Below are positions 15,319 to 24,543 of a stretch of DNA of 64,000 bases, in pieces. The translations under genes and the position numbers were made by a program. The notes below the pieces were generated by a model that did not search any database, was not told the DNA's origin, and saw nothing but the letters and a program-made list of their open reading frames with translations. The stretch's first letter is position 1, and the number at the start of each line of letters is the position of its first letter. Source of the stretch: Lachnospiraceae bacterium G11 (GTDB taxonomy: Bacteria > Bacillota > Clostridia > Lachnospirales > Lachnospiraceae); assembly GCA_900103495.1 (NCBI GenBank), contig FMWZ01000005.1, positions 1-64,000 of the forward strand. Reading direction: 5' to 3'.

Positions 15319-15384
15319 GATAACGTAACAAGATGCAATTGTGCATTTTGTAAACTTTGCATTTAAGAATGGGAGGAACACTAA

Positions 15385-16617
15385 ATGAAAAAATTGTTGG
15401 CAATACTCCTTAGTGCAGTACTGAGTATCGGTCTTATGTCCTGCGGCGCAGATGCTGCAGCAACACCCGCAACCGATAGTGCACCGGAGAAAGTTGAGGA
15501 GGCTACCACCGAAACAACGACTGAAGCCACCACGGAAGCAGCTGCCCCTGCTACAGAGGGCAAAAAGCTTAAAATCGGTTACACATTCTGGGATTTACCT
15601 GTTGCAGGTATATGTATTGACGGTGCAAACCAGATTAAGCTTGCTGCGGAAGCGTTGGGAGTTGATCTTGTATTTAACCCCAACAACGATGACATTTCAG
15701 CAGAGAGCGTAGTTGCCGCAGTTGAGAACTTCGCAGCATCAGGCTGTGACGGAGTTATTGTTATTAACTTCTCAGAAGCATCACTTGTAACAATCAGCCA
15801 GATTTGCCAGGAGAATGAGATGATGTTCATTCAGGCAACCAGAACAATCAATGATGAAGAAGTTGCAAAGGTTGTTGAGGCAAATCCTTACTATGTCGGA
15901 CGTTTCCACGAGGATGAGTATGGTACAGCTTATTCACTGGCAGAGGAGCTTTCAAAGACAGGTGCCAAGAATGTAGCAATGATCAGCTCATATCACGGCG
16001 ATACCGCATACGAAGCAAGAGCACAGGCTTATCGTGATGCTTGTAAGGATCTTGGCATGAATCTTGTTGTTGAGCAGTGGGATCTTCCCGATGATGCGAC
16101 TGCTACGGAGACCCTTGTAAATATGCTTACCGCATATCCTGAAATCGACGGTATCCTTGCGGTTAAGTCAAACTACGTAACATATCTTGTAACAGCTGAA
16201 GAGACAGTTGGCATTACCGATTACCTTCCTGTTGTAGGTGTTGACTTTGATACCACCCTGGGCGAGAACATTGAGAAGGGCCAGATTACAGCAGTTGCAG
16301 GCGGACACCACGCAGATGCAACCTTCGCCCTCATCACCCTTGTAAACGCATTAAACGGTGCCTATGATCAGGCAGATTTCCCTCTTGATATCGAAAATGC
16401 TATGATGAAGATATCAGGTCCCGAGGAATACGCTGATTACCTTAAATGGTGTATCGGATATGATGAGGACTTCTATCACAGACAGAACCTTAACACTGAA
16501 GAAATTCAGAATCTGTGCGTTCTTTTCAATCCTGACACCAAGATTGAAGATATTGCCGAGATGGCAGGAAACATGTCTTTGGAGGATGTAAAGAAGCGTC
16601 ACGCAGGTACATTCTGA
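15385..16617 (+). CDS. ABC transporter substrate-binding lipoprotein (ribose/CUT2 type)
   Basis: A 410-aa lipoprotein with signal peptide and lipobox ending at C20 (SIGLMSC), then a Thr/Glu-rich linker and a periplasmic-binding-protein type 1 domain (GKKLKIGYTFWDLPVAGICI..., SGCDGVIVINFSEASLV, AIKS-like DGILAVKSN). It would capture sugar outside the membrane for the downstream CUT2-like importer. An intrinsic terminator follows within 25 bp, which would make this protein more abundant than the permeases. The C-terminal 60 residues after the binding domain have no evident match. The substrate is probably an alpha-galactoside because of the GH36 gene in the same operon. Confidence 0.85.
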   Translation: MKKLLAILLSAVLSIGLMSCGADAAATPATDSAPEKVEEATTETTTEATTEAAAPATEGKKLKIGYTFWDLPVAGICIDGANQIKLAAEALGVDLVFNPNNDDISAESVVAAVENFAASGCDGVIVINFSEASLVTISQICQENEMMFIQATRTINDEEVAKVVEANPYYVGRFHEDEYGTAYSLAEELSKTGAKNVAMISSYHGDTAYEARAQAYRDACKDLGMNLVVEQWDLPDDATATETLVNMLTAYPEIDGILAVKSNYVTYLVTAEETVGITDYLPVVGVDFDTTLGENIEKGQITAVAGGHHADATFALITLVNALNGAYDQADFPLDIENAMMKISGPEEYADYLKWCIGYDEDFYHRQNLNTEEIQNLCVLFNPDTKIEDIAEMAGNMSLEDVKKRHAGTF

Positions 16618-16640
16618 TAAGAAATGCCTTACATACAATA

Positions 16641-16668
16641 GGGGAAGGCTTCGGCCTTCCCCAAATTT
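16641..16668 (+). terminator. Internal terminator between binding protein and permease genes
   Basis: GGGGAAGGC-TTCG-GCCTTCCCC (16641-16662) with a stable UUCG tetraloop is followed by AAATTTTA. The short U-run suggests partial termination, so that some transcripts continue into the permease genes. Confidence 0.75.
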
Positions 16669-16681
16669 TAAAGGTGGAAAT

Positions 16682-17614
16682 ATGAAAAAATCCAAACTGA
16701 TTCGCAGTTTAATGCCATTTTTGACCGTAATCCTTCTGTATGTGATTTTCAGGATCCTTCAGCCGGAAAGATTCGGTAATCCCAACAGCATGTATGTGCT
16801 GATTCAGCAGACCTTTATCCATTCGATACTGGCCTGTGGTTTTTATTATATTCTTTCAATGGACATTTACGATTTGACCGTTGGTGTCAATGCCATAATA
16901 AGCTCCATGATAGGTGTCTATCTATCGAATCTTATTGGAATGCCGGGGCTTTTCATAGGAACAATTCTTACGGGATGTCTGATTTCGTTCATCTCCAGTT
17001 TCCTGATGGTAAATATCGACGCTCCGCCTATTATCATATCCGTTGCTCTTACCATAATCTATGAGGCTTTTTCCGTACTTCTTTGTTCCGGAAACACCAC
17101 GCTTTCCGTGGATTCGGCCTACAGATTCTTTGGCAAGGCGCCTTTTGATATGATTCCCGGAATCGTGATTTTGATAATTAATGGTCTGATTTTGAGATAC
17201 ACAAAACTTGGGGTATATATTGACGCCATCGGATCCAATGCAAAACTTACCGAGAACGTGGGTGTCAATGTGAAAAAGTACAAGACCATAGCTTTTATCT
17301 GCTGTGGCCTCTGCACCGGCGTTTATGCCCTTAACAGTATAAGTTACTCGGCATCCGTTGCGTATGCCACGGGATTAAGCTCGGTTACATCGATTTTTAA
17401 GCCGGTTATGGCCTGCATGTTTGCCATAGCTTTTAAGAAGTATATTAACCCGATGATATCGCTCTTTATCGGTTGCTTCATTCTTAATATCATCTCAAAC
17501 GGACTTCTGACAAACGGACTTGAAGCCGCACTCCAGAACGTGGTTGTGGGTATTGCCATGATCCTTCTTGTGCGTTTCTCCAGCATGGCCAGGAAGTTTG
17601 ATGTGGTGAAGTAA
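16682..17614 (+). CDS. ABC transporter permease, ribose-type (RbsC-like), first of two
   Basis: A 310-aa inner membrane protein with eight to ten hydrophobic segments, of the branched-chain amino acid/ribose permease (BPD_transp_2) family. LRYTKLGVYIDAIGSNAKLTENVGVNVKKYKT-like residues near 175-205 match the cytoplasmic EAA-like loop of RbsC (split here: YIDAIGSNAKL, NVGVNVKKYK). It pairs with the second permease at 19134 as a heterodimer around the ATPase encoded between them. Start ATG 16682 follows AAGGTGG. Confidence 0.85.
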   Translation: MKKSKLIRSLMPFLTVILLYVIFRILQPERFGNPNSMYVLIQQTFIHSILACGFYYILSMDIYDLTVGVNAIISSMIGVYLSNLIGMPGLFIGTILTGCLISFISSFLMVNIDAPPIIISVALTIIYEAFSVLLCSGNTTLSVDSAYRFFGKAPFDMIPGIVILIINGLILRYTKLGVYIDAIGSNAKLTENVGVNVKKYKTIAFICCGLCTGVYALNSISYSASVAYATGLSSVTSIFKPVMACMFAIAFKKYINPMISLFIGCFILNIISNGLLTNGLEAALQNVVVGIAMILLVRFSSMARKFDVVK

Positions 17615-17624
17615 GGAGGGGATT

Positions 17625-19124
17625 ATGAGCGAAAAAGTACTGGTTCAGGTTAAAGACGTATACAAGCACTTCGGAGCCACAAAGGCGGTTGACGGTGTTT
17701 CAATAGAGGTTAACAAGGGCGAAATCTGCGGCCTTGTGGGTGAAAACGGTTCAGGCAAATCCACCCTTTTATCCCTTTTGTCCGGAATTCAAAGAAGAGA
17801 TAAGGGTGAGATTATTCTTGAGGGAAAACCGTATAATCCCAAAAACCTCACAGACGCCAACAGACACGGCGTTTCCATGATAGTTCAGGAGGCCAATACC
17901 ATTAAGGGCCTTACTGTTGCAGAGAACATGTTCCTTGGAATCGAGGACGAGTTCACAAAACATGGCATCAGAAATATCAAGATGATGAACGCCCTGGCAA
18001 GGAAACGTCTGGATGCCATAGGCCTTAAGGATATCAATGAGAAGGATGATGTTATCTACTACTCAATGGAGCAAAGAAAGCTTATTGAGTTAGTCAAAGC
18101 TGCAACCATCAAGCCAAAGCTTTTAATGATTGATGAAACTTCCACAGCCCTTTCTCAGACCGGAAGGGACGAACTATATAAGTTAATCAGGAATACAAAG
18201 GAGAGAGGAGACAGCGTTCTTCTTATTTCCCATGACCTTCAGGAGGTATTGAACCTCTGCAACCGTATTATCGTCATGAGAGACGGCAAGATTGTTTCTG
18301 AGGTAAAATCAGCAGAAATCGACGAAACCGGCCTTAAGAACCTCATGGTAGGACGTACCGTTTCAGGAGGCTACTACAGGGAAGACTATGACACCAAAAT
18401 TTCTGATGAAGTTGTAATGAAGGTCAGAAATCTTAAGGCGGGAAAGAGAATCAAGGATGTATCCTTTGATCTTCACAAGGGAGAAATCTTAGGGTTCGGA
18501 GGCTTAAGCGAATCCGGGATGCACGAGCTTGGAAAGGCAATCTTTGGCATCGAATATGATGTTACGGGGTCCGTTACATTGGAAAACGGTGATGAGATTA
18601 AGACCATTGACGATTCCGTAAAACATGATATTGGATATATTTCGAAAAACAGAGATTCCGAATCCCTTTTCAATCAGATGGATATCAATGACAATATTGC
18701 GGCTACCTGTCTTGAAAAGATTGGTTCCAAGGGCTTTGTGACGGCTAAAAAGCGAAGGGCTTTCGCTGAGGAGCAGTCGAAGGTTTTAAACATAAAGATG
18801 AAGGATGTTGAACAGCTGGCAGGAACCTTAAGCGGTGGCAACAAACAAAAAGTTGTTCTTACCAAGTGGATTGCCAGAGGCACAGAAATCTTTATTATGG
18901 ATTCCCCTACAAGAGGAATCGATGTAGGCGTAAAGGCAATAATCTACGGAATGCTTGATGACTTAAGAAAGCAGGGCAAGTCCCTGATAATCATTTCCGA
19001 GGAGCTTTTGGAGCTTATCGGAATGTGCGACAGAATTATAATTCTTAAGGACGGAGAAATCTCCGGAGAATTTGCAAGAAGCAGGGAACTGGGTGAAGAA
19101 ACCCTGGTTCAGTGCATGGTGTGA
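17625..19124 (+). CDS. ABC transporter ATP-binding protein, two-domain (RbsA/MglA-like)
   Basis: A 499-aa cytosolic ATPase made of two fused nucleotide-binding domains. The first has Walker A GENGSGKSTLL (near residue 39) and Walker B LLMIDETSTAL; its signature YYSMEQRKLIELV is degenerate. The second has a degenerate Walker A (GGLSESGMHELGKAIFG), a good signature LSGGNKQKVVL and Walker B EIFIMDSPTRGID. This asymmetry is normal for RbsA/MglA proteins. It begins 10 nt after the first permease and ends 9 nt before the second, confirming one operon. Confidence 0.9.
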   Translation: MSEKVLVQVKDVYKHFGATKAVDGVSIEVNKGEICGLVGENGSGKSTLLSLLSGIQRRDKGEIILEGKPYNPKNLTDANRHGVSMIVQEANTIKGLTVAENMFLGIEDEFTKHGIRNIKMMNALARKRLDAIGLKDINEKDDVIYYSMEQRKLIELVKAATIKPKLLMIDETSTALSQTGRDELYKLIRNTKERGDSVLLISHDLQEVLNLCNRIIVMRDGKIVSEVKSAEIDETGLKNLMVGRTVSGGYYREDYDTKISDEVVMKVRNLKAGKRIKDVSFDLHKGEILGFGGLSESGMHELGKAIFGIEYDVTGSVTLENGDEIKTIDDSVKHDIGYISKNRDSESLFNQMDINDNIAATCLEKIGSKGFVTAKKRRAFAEEQSKVLNIKMKDVEQLAGTLSGGNKQKVVLTKWIARGTEIFIMDSPTRGIDVGVKAIIYGMLDDLRKQGKSLIIISEELLELIGMCDRIIILKDGEISGEFARSRELGEETLVQCMV

Positions 19125-19133
19125 GGTGAGAAT

Positions 19134-20099
19134 ATGAAGAAGATTTCAAAAGAAAAAGTATTTGAAGCCGTAAAACCATATCTTGCACTTATTATTCTGA
19201 TATTGGTTTTTGCCATCGGCACCAAGGGACAATCCCTTACCACAAAGAATATCAAAATCGTTATGGAGCAGTCCATGGCCCTTATGTTAGCCAGTACGGG
19301 AGTGTTCTTTGTGATGACCACAGGAATGATGGATTTGTCCATAAGCGGCGTGGTTTGTGTATGTTGCTTTATCCTTGCCAAAATAGGAGAAATCAATCCG
19401 GTACTTGGAGTGGTTATGATGCTTGTAACCGGGCTTCTGTTGGGACTATTCAACGGAGTGATAACATCGGTTCTCAAAGTGCCCTCATTCCTGGCTACTC
19501 TTTGTACGGCATATATCTGCACAGGATTGATGACACACTTTATTGCCAGTTCAGCGGCCATGGTGCCCTTAAGCTTATACAGCTTTAACACCTTTGGGTT
19601 TAAACTTCCACTTATACTTATCCTTCTTATTTTGGCAGCAGGCCTGTTTTACCTGAGACCCTTTGGTCACTATGTAAGAATGATTGGCTCGAATGAGACG
19701 GCGGCACATTTTTCGGCAATAAAGGTTACCAAAATAAAGGTTCTTTGCTTTGTCATAAACGGAGGACTGGCAGCAGTGGCAGCTTTCCTTATCGGAATCA
19801 GAGCGGGAACAGCGGCGTTATCCACAGGCTCCGACCTTATGTTTAATGTTATGGTTGCCCTTACACTGGGGGGCTTCCCCTTTGGAGGCGGTGCCAAGGC
19901 CAAAATCAGCGCACCCATTATAGGAAGCTTTACCACATATGTACTCAGCAACGGAATGCTTCTTATGGGAGTAAGCTCGACAGCTATGTCTTTGATTAAG
20001 GGTGGCCTGTTCCTGGGAATAGTATTCCTTACCTCCCCTACGTTCCACAGACTTACGGATCGAATATCCACCAGAAAAATGAGTTTATCTGAGCCATAA
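19134..20099 (+). CDS. ABC transporter permease, ribose-type, second of two
   Basis: A 321-aa membrane protein of the RbsC family. LRPFGHYVRMIGSNETAAHFSAIKVTKIK (around 180-207; split as HYVRMIGSNETAAHFS and AIKVTKIK) is the ATPase-contacting loop, and ALTLGGFPFGGGAKAKISAP near 245 is the conserved GG-rich segment. CUT2 importers usually have one permease gene acting as a homodimer; two different permeases here imply a heterodimer. Start ATG 19134 follows GAGGTGAG. Confidence 0.85.
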   Translation: MKKISKEKVFEAVKPYLALIILILVFAIGTKGQSLTTKNIKIVMEQSMALMLASTGVFFVMTTGMMDLSISGVVCVCCFILAKIGEINPVLGVVMMLVTGLLLGLFNGVITSVLKVPSFLATLCTAYICTGLMTHFIASSAAMVPLSLYSFNTFGFKLPLILILLILAAGLFYLRPFGHYVRMIGSNETAAHFSAIKVTKIKVLCFVINGGLAAVAAFLIGIRAGTAALSTGSDLMFNVMVALTLGGFPFGGGAKAKISAPIIGSFTTYVLSNGMLLMGVSSTAMSLIKGGLFLGIVFLTSPTFHRLTDRISTRKMSLSEP

Positions 20100-20111
20100 A
20101 GGAGATAGTCT

Positions 20112-22316
20112 ATGCCTATTGTTTTTCACGAAAAATCTAAGGATTTTCATATCTACAACGACTATATAAGCTATGTTATAGAGGTCATGGAAAATGGAAT
20201 GCTTAAGAATGTTTATTATGGCAAAAGAATCCATGACAGGGATGATTTCTCATATCAGAGCAATGACGGTTTTCTAATGCATGGCGTATGCTCTGTTGAC
20301 GGAGGGTTGGCGCTGCAGCATCAAAGACAGGAGTACCCGGCCTGCGGTATCGGAGATTTCAGAGAGTCCGCATTCCTGTTACGTCAGGAAAACGGAAGCC
20401 ATGTATCCAGATTCGAGTATTCTACCCACACAATTTATGAGGGCAAGAAGCCTTTGGAAGGTTTGCCCGCAACATATGTGGAGAAAAAGAGCGAGGCTAC
20501 AAGTATCGACATCGTAATGTACGACCATGTGACAGATACAAACCTTGTTCTTACCTATACTATATATGAAACTCTTCCTGTAATCACAAGAAGTGCCAGA
20601 TTTGAGCAAAAAGGGGACTGCAAAGTCATTCTTGAGAAAGCGCTTTCGGCCTGTGTTGATTTTCCAGACAAGGATTATGAGATGATTCACCTTTCCGGTG
20701 CATGGGGAAGAGAAAGGCAGATTAAGGTAAGAAAGCTTGAGGAGGGAGTTTCGGCAATTGGGTCCATAAGAGGAGCCAGCAGTGCGGAGCACAATCCTTT
20801 TATAGCTCTAAAAAGACCTCATACTACGGAGTTTACAGGAGAAGTTTTCGGTTTTTCCTTCGTTTACAGTGGAAACTTTTTGGGAGAAGTTGAGGTTACG
20901 CCTCATGATATTACCAGAGTTATTATGGGAATCAATCCCTATAATTTCAAATGGCCGCTTAATAAAGGCGAATCCTTCCAGACCCCTGAGGTTGTTATGG
21001 TTTACTCCGATACCGGATTAAACGGCATGAGCCAGACCTTCCATACCCTTTATTCCTCGAGGCTTGCAAGAGGTACATGGAGAGATAGGGAACGCCCGAT
21101 TCTTATTAATAACTGGGAAGCAACCTATTTTGACTTTGATGAAGAAAAGATACTTAAGATTGCTTCAAAGGCCAAGGAAGCGGGAGTTGAGCTGTTTGTT
21201 CTTGACGACGGCTGGTATGGCGAGAGAAATATTGATGACAGGTCTTTGGGTGACTGGTATCCAAATAAGAAGAAACTTCCCGAGGGAATTTCAGGACTCT
21301 CGAAGAAAGTTGAAGCCCTGGGACTTAAGTTTGGCATTTGGATTGAGCCTGAAATGGCCAATAAGAACTCTGACCTTTACAGGGCTCACCCCGACTGGAT
21401 TCTTTCAACTCCGGACAGATATGAGTCCATGTGCAGAACGCAGCATACCCTGGACTACTCCAGAAAAGAGGTTGTAGACTATATCTTTAACCTTTTGGAC
21501 AAACTTATTTCGGAGTCAAAGATTACCTATATAAAATGGGATATGAACAGGTATATGTCTGAGGCATACTCAAAAACTGCATCTGCAGAAATGCAAGGAA
21601 CGGTTATGCATAAGTATATACTGGGAGTTTACAGTCTTTATGAAAGACTCACATCGAAATATCCCGAGATTCTGTTTGAGTCCTGCGCCAGTGGCGGCGC
21701 CCGTTTCGATCCCGGCATGCTTTACTATGCGCCTCAGACCTGGAGCTCGGATGATACGGATGCAATAGAAAGACTAAAGATTCAATACGGAACAAGCCTT
21801 GTATATCCTTTGCGCAGCGCAGGGGCCCATGTGTCGGCAGTTCCCAATCATCAGGTAGGTAGGGTGACTCCGATTGAAACGAGAGCAAATGTGGCTTTTT
21901 ACGGAGCCTTCGGCTACGAGCTTGACCTTAACAAACTTTCCGATGAGGAACTGGAACAGGTTAAGGGCCAGATAAAGTTCTATAAGGAATACAGGAAACT
22001 TTTCCAATTCGGCAAATTCTACAGGATTCTAAGCCCTTATGAAGGTAATGAGACTTGCTGGATTGTTGTCAATGAAGATAAGAGTGAAGCAATTGCCGGT
22101 TTTTACCAGACATTAAATAAGGTAAATCCCCCCTGGCTTAAAGTAAAGCTTGCGGGAATTGATCCGGACAAGCTTTACGATGTCACTTATGATGATGTCT
22201 CCTATAAGATGTACGGAAGCGAGATTATCAGGATAGGAATTCCTGTAGACCGCAAGTACTTCAACAAAAAGGTAGGAGATTTTGCTTCGGTTCTTTTCCA
22301 TTTGAAGAGTTTATAG
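20112..22316 (+). CDS. Alpha-galactosidase, glycoside hydrolase family 36
   Basis: A 734-aa intracellular enzyme of full family length that removes terminal alpha-1,6-galactose from melibiose, raffinose and related sugars. The order is an N-terminal beta-supersandwich (1-330), a catalytic barrel with LFVLDDGWYGERN near 363, and a C-terminal beta domain. D477 in IKWDMNRYMS fits the nucleophile and D548 in WSSDDTDAIE fits the acid/base, close to the positions known for Geobacillus AgaA. It is the last gene of the ABC operon, which strongly suggests alpha-galactosides as the transported sugar. Start ATG follows AAAGGAG. Confidence 0.92.
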   Translation: MPIVFHEKSKDFHIYNDYISYVIEVMENGMLKNVYYGKRIHDRDDFSYQSNDGFLMHGVCSVDGGLALQHQRQEYPACGIGDFRESAFLLRQENGSHVSRFEYSTHTIYEGKKPLEGLPATYVEKKSEATSIDIVMYDHVTDTNLVLTYTIYETLPVITRSARFEQKGDCKVILEKALSACVDFPDKDYEMIHLSGAWGRERQIKVRKLEEGVSAIGSIRGASSAEHNPFIALKRPHTTEFTGEVFGFSFVYSGNFLGEVEVTPHDITRVIMGINPYNFKWPLNKGESFQTPEVVMVYSDTGLNGMSQTFHTLYSSRLARGTWRDRERPILINNWEATYFDFDEEKILKIASKAKEAGVELFVLDDGWYGERNIDDRSLGDWYPNKKKLPEGISGLSKKVEALGLKFGIWIEPEMANKNSDLYRAHPDWILSTPDRYESMCRTQHTLDYSRKEVVDYIFNLLDKLISESKITYIKWDMNRYMSEAYSKTASAEMQGTVMHKYILGVYSLYERLTSKYPEILFESCASGGARFDPGMLYYAPQTWSSDDTDAIERLKIQYGTSLVYPLRSAGAHVSAVPNHQVGRVTPIETRANVAFYGAFGYELDLNKLSDEELEQVKGQIKFYKEYRKLFQFGKFYRILSPYEGNETCWIVVNEDKSEAIAGFYQTLNKVNPPWLKVKLAGIDPDKLYDVTYDDVSYKMYGSEIIRIGIPVDRKYFNKKVGDFASVLFHLKSL

Positions 22317-22322
22317 AAAAAA

Positions 22323-22348
22323 AGGCGCCGCTGATGCGGCGCTTTTTT
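22323..22348 (+). terminator. Terminator of the alpha-galactoside operon
   Basis: GCGCCGC-TGAT-GCGGCGC (22325-22342) followed by six T; its core is identical to the terminator at 14290. Confidence 0.9.
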
Positions 22349-22634
22349 GTGCAATCAGACCTTTCCTGCTTTTGTACCCTGAAGCCCTGAAAGCCCCGAT
22401 TTTCCTAAGTGTTCGCAATCGCGAACATTATTTTATTTGAAAAGATTATGTTTTATAAAATGTTTTGAATTCGTAATATATAATATATGTTCAACGCAAA
22501 TATTCAAAATGTAACCTAATAGTTGCTTGAATATTTAGACAATGGACCTTAAAATCTACTTATAACAAACACAACTTCCTTTAGATTTGATTGTAAAAGG
22601 AGAACAACTAACACACTTATCGGAGGTAACTATT
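22349..22634. other. AT-rich intergenic region before the chemoreceptor gene
   Basis: No gene is seen here. TGTTCGC (22410-22416) and GCGAACA (22421-22427) form a 7-bp palindrome around AATC and may be an operator. An AT-rich stretch with TATAAT-like boxes lies around 22475-22490. No convincing -35/-10 pair or SigD (motility) promoter was found. Confidence 0.5.
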
Positions 22635-24353
22635 ATGAAACAGAAGAAATCTCTCGGACTGATACTAAAACTTGTCCTTATAGCAGTCGGCGCAGTTTGC
22701 TTTACTGCATTGGTGATGATCCTCATCAGCAGATCCCAGTTAAGCAGCACCTACGAGAGCCTTATTGAAGAGGAGCTCAAAGTAGCGTGCGTAGAGCTTG
22801 AAAGCAAACTTTCCTTTGAGTACGACGGTGACTGGGCTCTTACTCCTGACGGAGAAATGGAAAAGGGCGGCTATGTTGTACAGACAGAGTACATGAACGA
22901 AATGGATGATATCCATAAGAAAACCGGTCTTGAGTACACACTTTTCTATGGTGATACCCGTATTATCACTACAATCGAAAAGAGTGACGGCTCGGGAAGA
23001 CTTGTAGGAACAAAAGCAACAGATGCAGTTATTGCACAGACATTAAAGGGTGGCCAGGATTATCTTGGTACAAACGTAGTAATCAACAACAGACCCTATT
23101 TCGCTTACTATATTCCCCTTAAGAACAGCGATGGCACCATCGTAGGAATGTGCTTCGCAGGACGTCTTGCAGAAGATGTAAGCGCAGGTATCGCAAAGGC
23201 AGTTATGATGTGCCTGGTTTCCGGTATTGTTATCATCGTTCTTGTAGCAGTATTTGGATTCTTCCTTAACAGGGTTCTTTCAGCACAGATGCACAAAGTG
23301 GCAGATAACCTTGAACAGCTGGCAGACGGTGACTTAAGCGTAGAAGTAGACGAGAAACTCCTTAACAGGGGTGATGAACTTGGAATCATCGGAAACTCCA
23401 CAAAGGTTCTTGTTGATAAGATATCAGACATTATTGGAAAACTTAAGAATGCTTCCGAAGACTTAAGTGCAAACAGCGAAAACCTCTCAGCATCAGCCGG
23501 CCAGGCCAACGATGCAGCAGGTCAGGTTGCAGCAGCTATGGATGATATTTCCAAAGGTGCAGTTTCACAGGCAGACAGCATTCAGACAGCAGTTAACAAT
23601 ACAGAATCAATCGGTAAGAGTATTGAAGGCATCTCCGACAGCGTAGGCGTTATGAACAACGCATCCGTAGAGATGAAAGAATCCTGCAAAACTGCAATGG
23701 ATACTCTTAACAACCTGATTAAGCATTCCGAAAAGGTTGCTACAAGTGTTGACAGCATCGCAACCAAGATCGGAAGCACAAACGAGTCGGCTAACGCCAT
23801 CAGCGAACTTACAGATGCTATTAACTCCATCGCTTCTCAGACCAACCTCCTTTCCCTCAATGCTTCAATTGAGGCAGCAAGAGCAGGTGAGGCAGGTAAG
23901 GGCTTCGCAGTAGTTGCAAGCGAAATCAGTACATTGGCTGATCAGAGTAAGCAGAGTGCAGATAAGATTAATGAAATCGTTGTAAGACTTATCAAGGATG
24001 CAAGCGAATCCGTTGAGGTTATGAAGGTCCTTTCCGAGAACGTTGTGGAGCAAAAACAGCAGCTCTCAGCTACACAGGAAGACATGGATAAGATGCAGAC
24101 CAACATCAACGGTGTTGCAGCATCAGCGGACGATATCGCAGACAAGATTTCAAACCTCCGAAGCGACAACGAAGGACTTGGACAGATTATCGAAGACCTC
24201 TCGGCTATATCCGAAGAGAACGCAGCATCAACAGAAGAGACCAATGCTTCGGTTGAGGAACTCTCAGCAACCTTCCAGATGATTAACGACGATGCCGATG
24301 GTTTAAACAACCTGGCACAGAACATGCAAGATACTATAGCGTACTTCCATTAA
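22635..24353 (+). CDS. Methyl-accepting chemotaxis protein with Cache-type sensor
   Basis: A 572-aa transmembrane chemoreceptor. A first membrane segment (residues 8-30) and a second (about 195-215) enclose an extracellular domain of about 160 residues that looks like a single Cache domain ([40 protein letters not shown]). A HAMP segment follows, then a long methylation helix bundle with the invariant hairpin tip near [20 protein letters not shown]. The start at ATG 22635 is set by GGAGG 8 nt upstream. It stands alone between two glycan loci, so its ligand may be related to one of them, but no direct evidence exists. Confidence 0.9.
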   Translation: MKQKKSLGLILKLVLIAVGAVCFTALVMILISRSQLSSTYESLIEEELKVACVELESKLSFEYDGDWALTPDGEMEKGGYVVQTEYMNEMDDIHKKTGLEYTLFYGDTRIITTIEKSDGSGRLVGTKATDAVIAQTLKGGQDYLGTNVVINNRPYFAYYIPLKNSDGTIVGMCFAGRLAEDVSAGIAKAVMMCLVSGIVIIVLVAVFGFFLNRVLSAQMHKVADNLEQLADGDLSVEVDEKLLNRGDELGIIGNSTKVLVDKISDIIGKLKNASEDLSANSENLSASAGQANDAAGQVAAAMDDISKGAVSQADSIQTAVNNTESIGKSIEGISDSVGVMNNASVEMKESCKTAMDTLNNLIKHSEKVATSVDSIATKIGSTNESANAISELTDAINSIASQTNLLSLNASIEAARAGEAGKGFAVVASEISTLADQSKQSADKINEIVVRLIKDASESVEVMKVLSENVVEQKQQLSATQEDMDKMQTNINGVAASADDIADKISNLRSDNEGLGQIIEDLSAISEENAASTEETNASVEELSATFQMINDDADGLNNLAQNMQDTIAYFH

Positions 24354-24372
24354 GGTGTTGTGTTAGTTAGAG

Positions 24373-24413
24373 AAGGCTCCGGGCGCATACATTGTGTGTA
24401 CCCGGAGCCTTTG
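24373..24413 (+). terminator. Hairpin after the chemoreceptor gene
   Basis: AAGGCTCCGGG (24373-24383) and CCCGGAGCCTT (24401-24411) form an 11-bp stem with a 17-nt loop. The T-run is short (TTTGTG). Confidence 0.7.
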
Positions 24414-24543
24414 TGCACGGAAATAAAATTATCTATATTTTCCCTAATATAATCCATTCTAACGCGTTGCCCCCGATGATACATTTTAGTGGGATTGAGG
24501 ATCCAAAAACTACGAAATGTATTCAGAAGAAAGGGAGGATAAC

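Noticed and set aside
22410-22427. LexA box
   Set aside because: The palindrome reads TTCG...CGAA outward, the reverse of the CGAAC...GTTCG arrangement of the Firmicutes SOS box.
22430-22634. SigD (flagellar) promoter for the chemoreceptor
   Set aside because: No TAAA-N15-GCCGATAT-like pair could be found.
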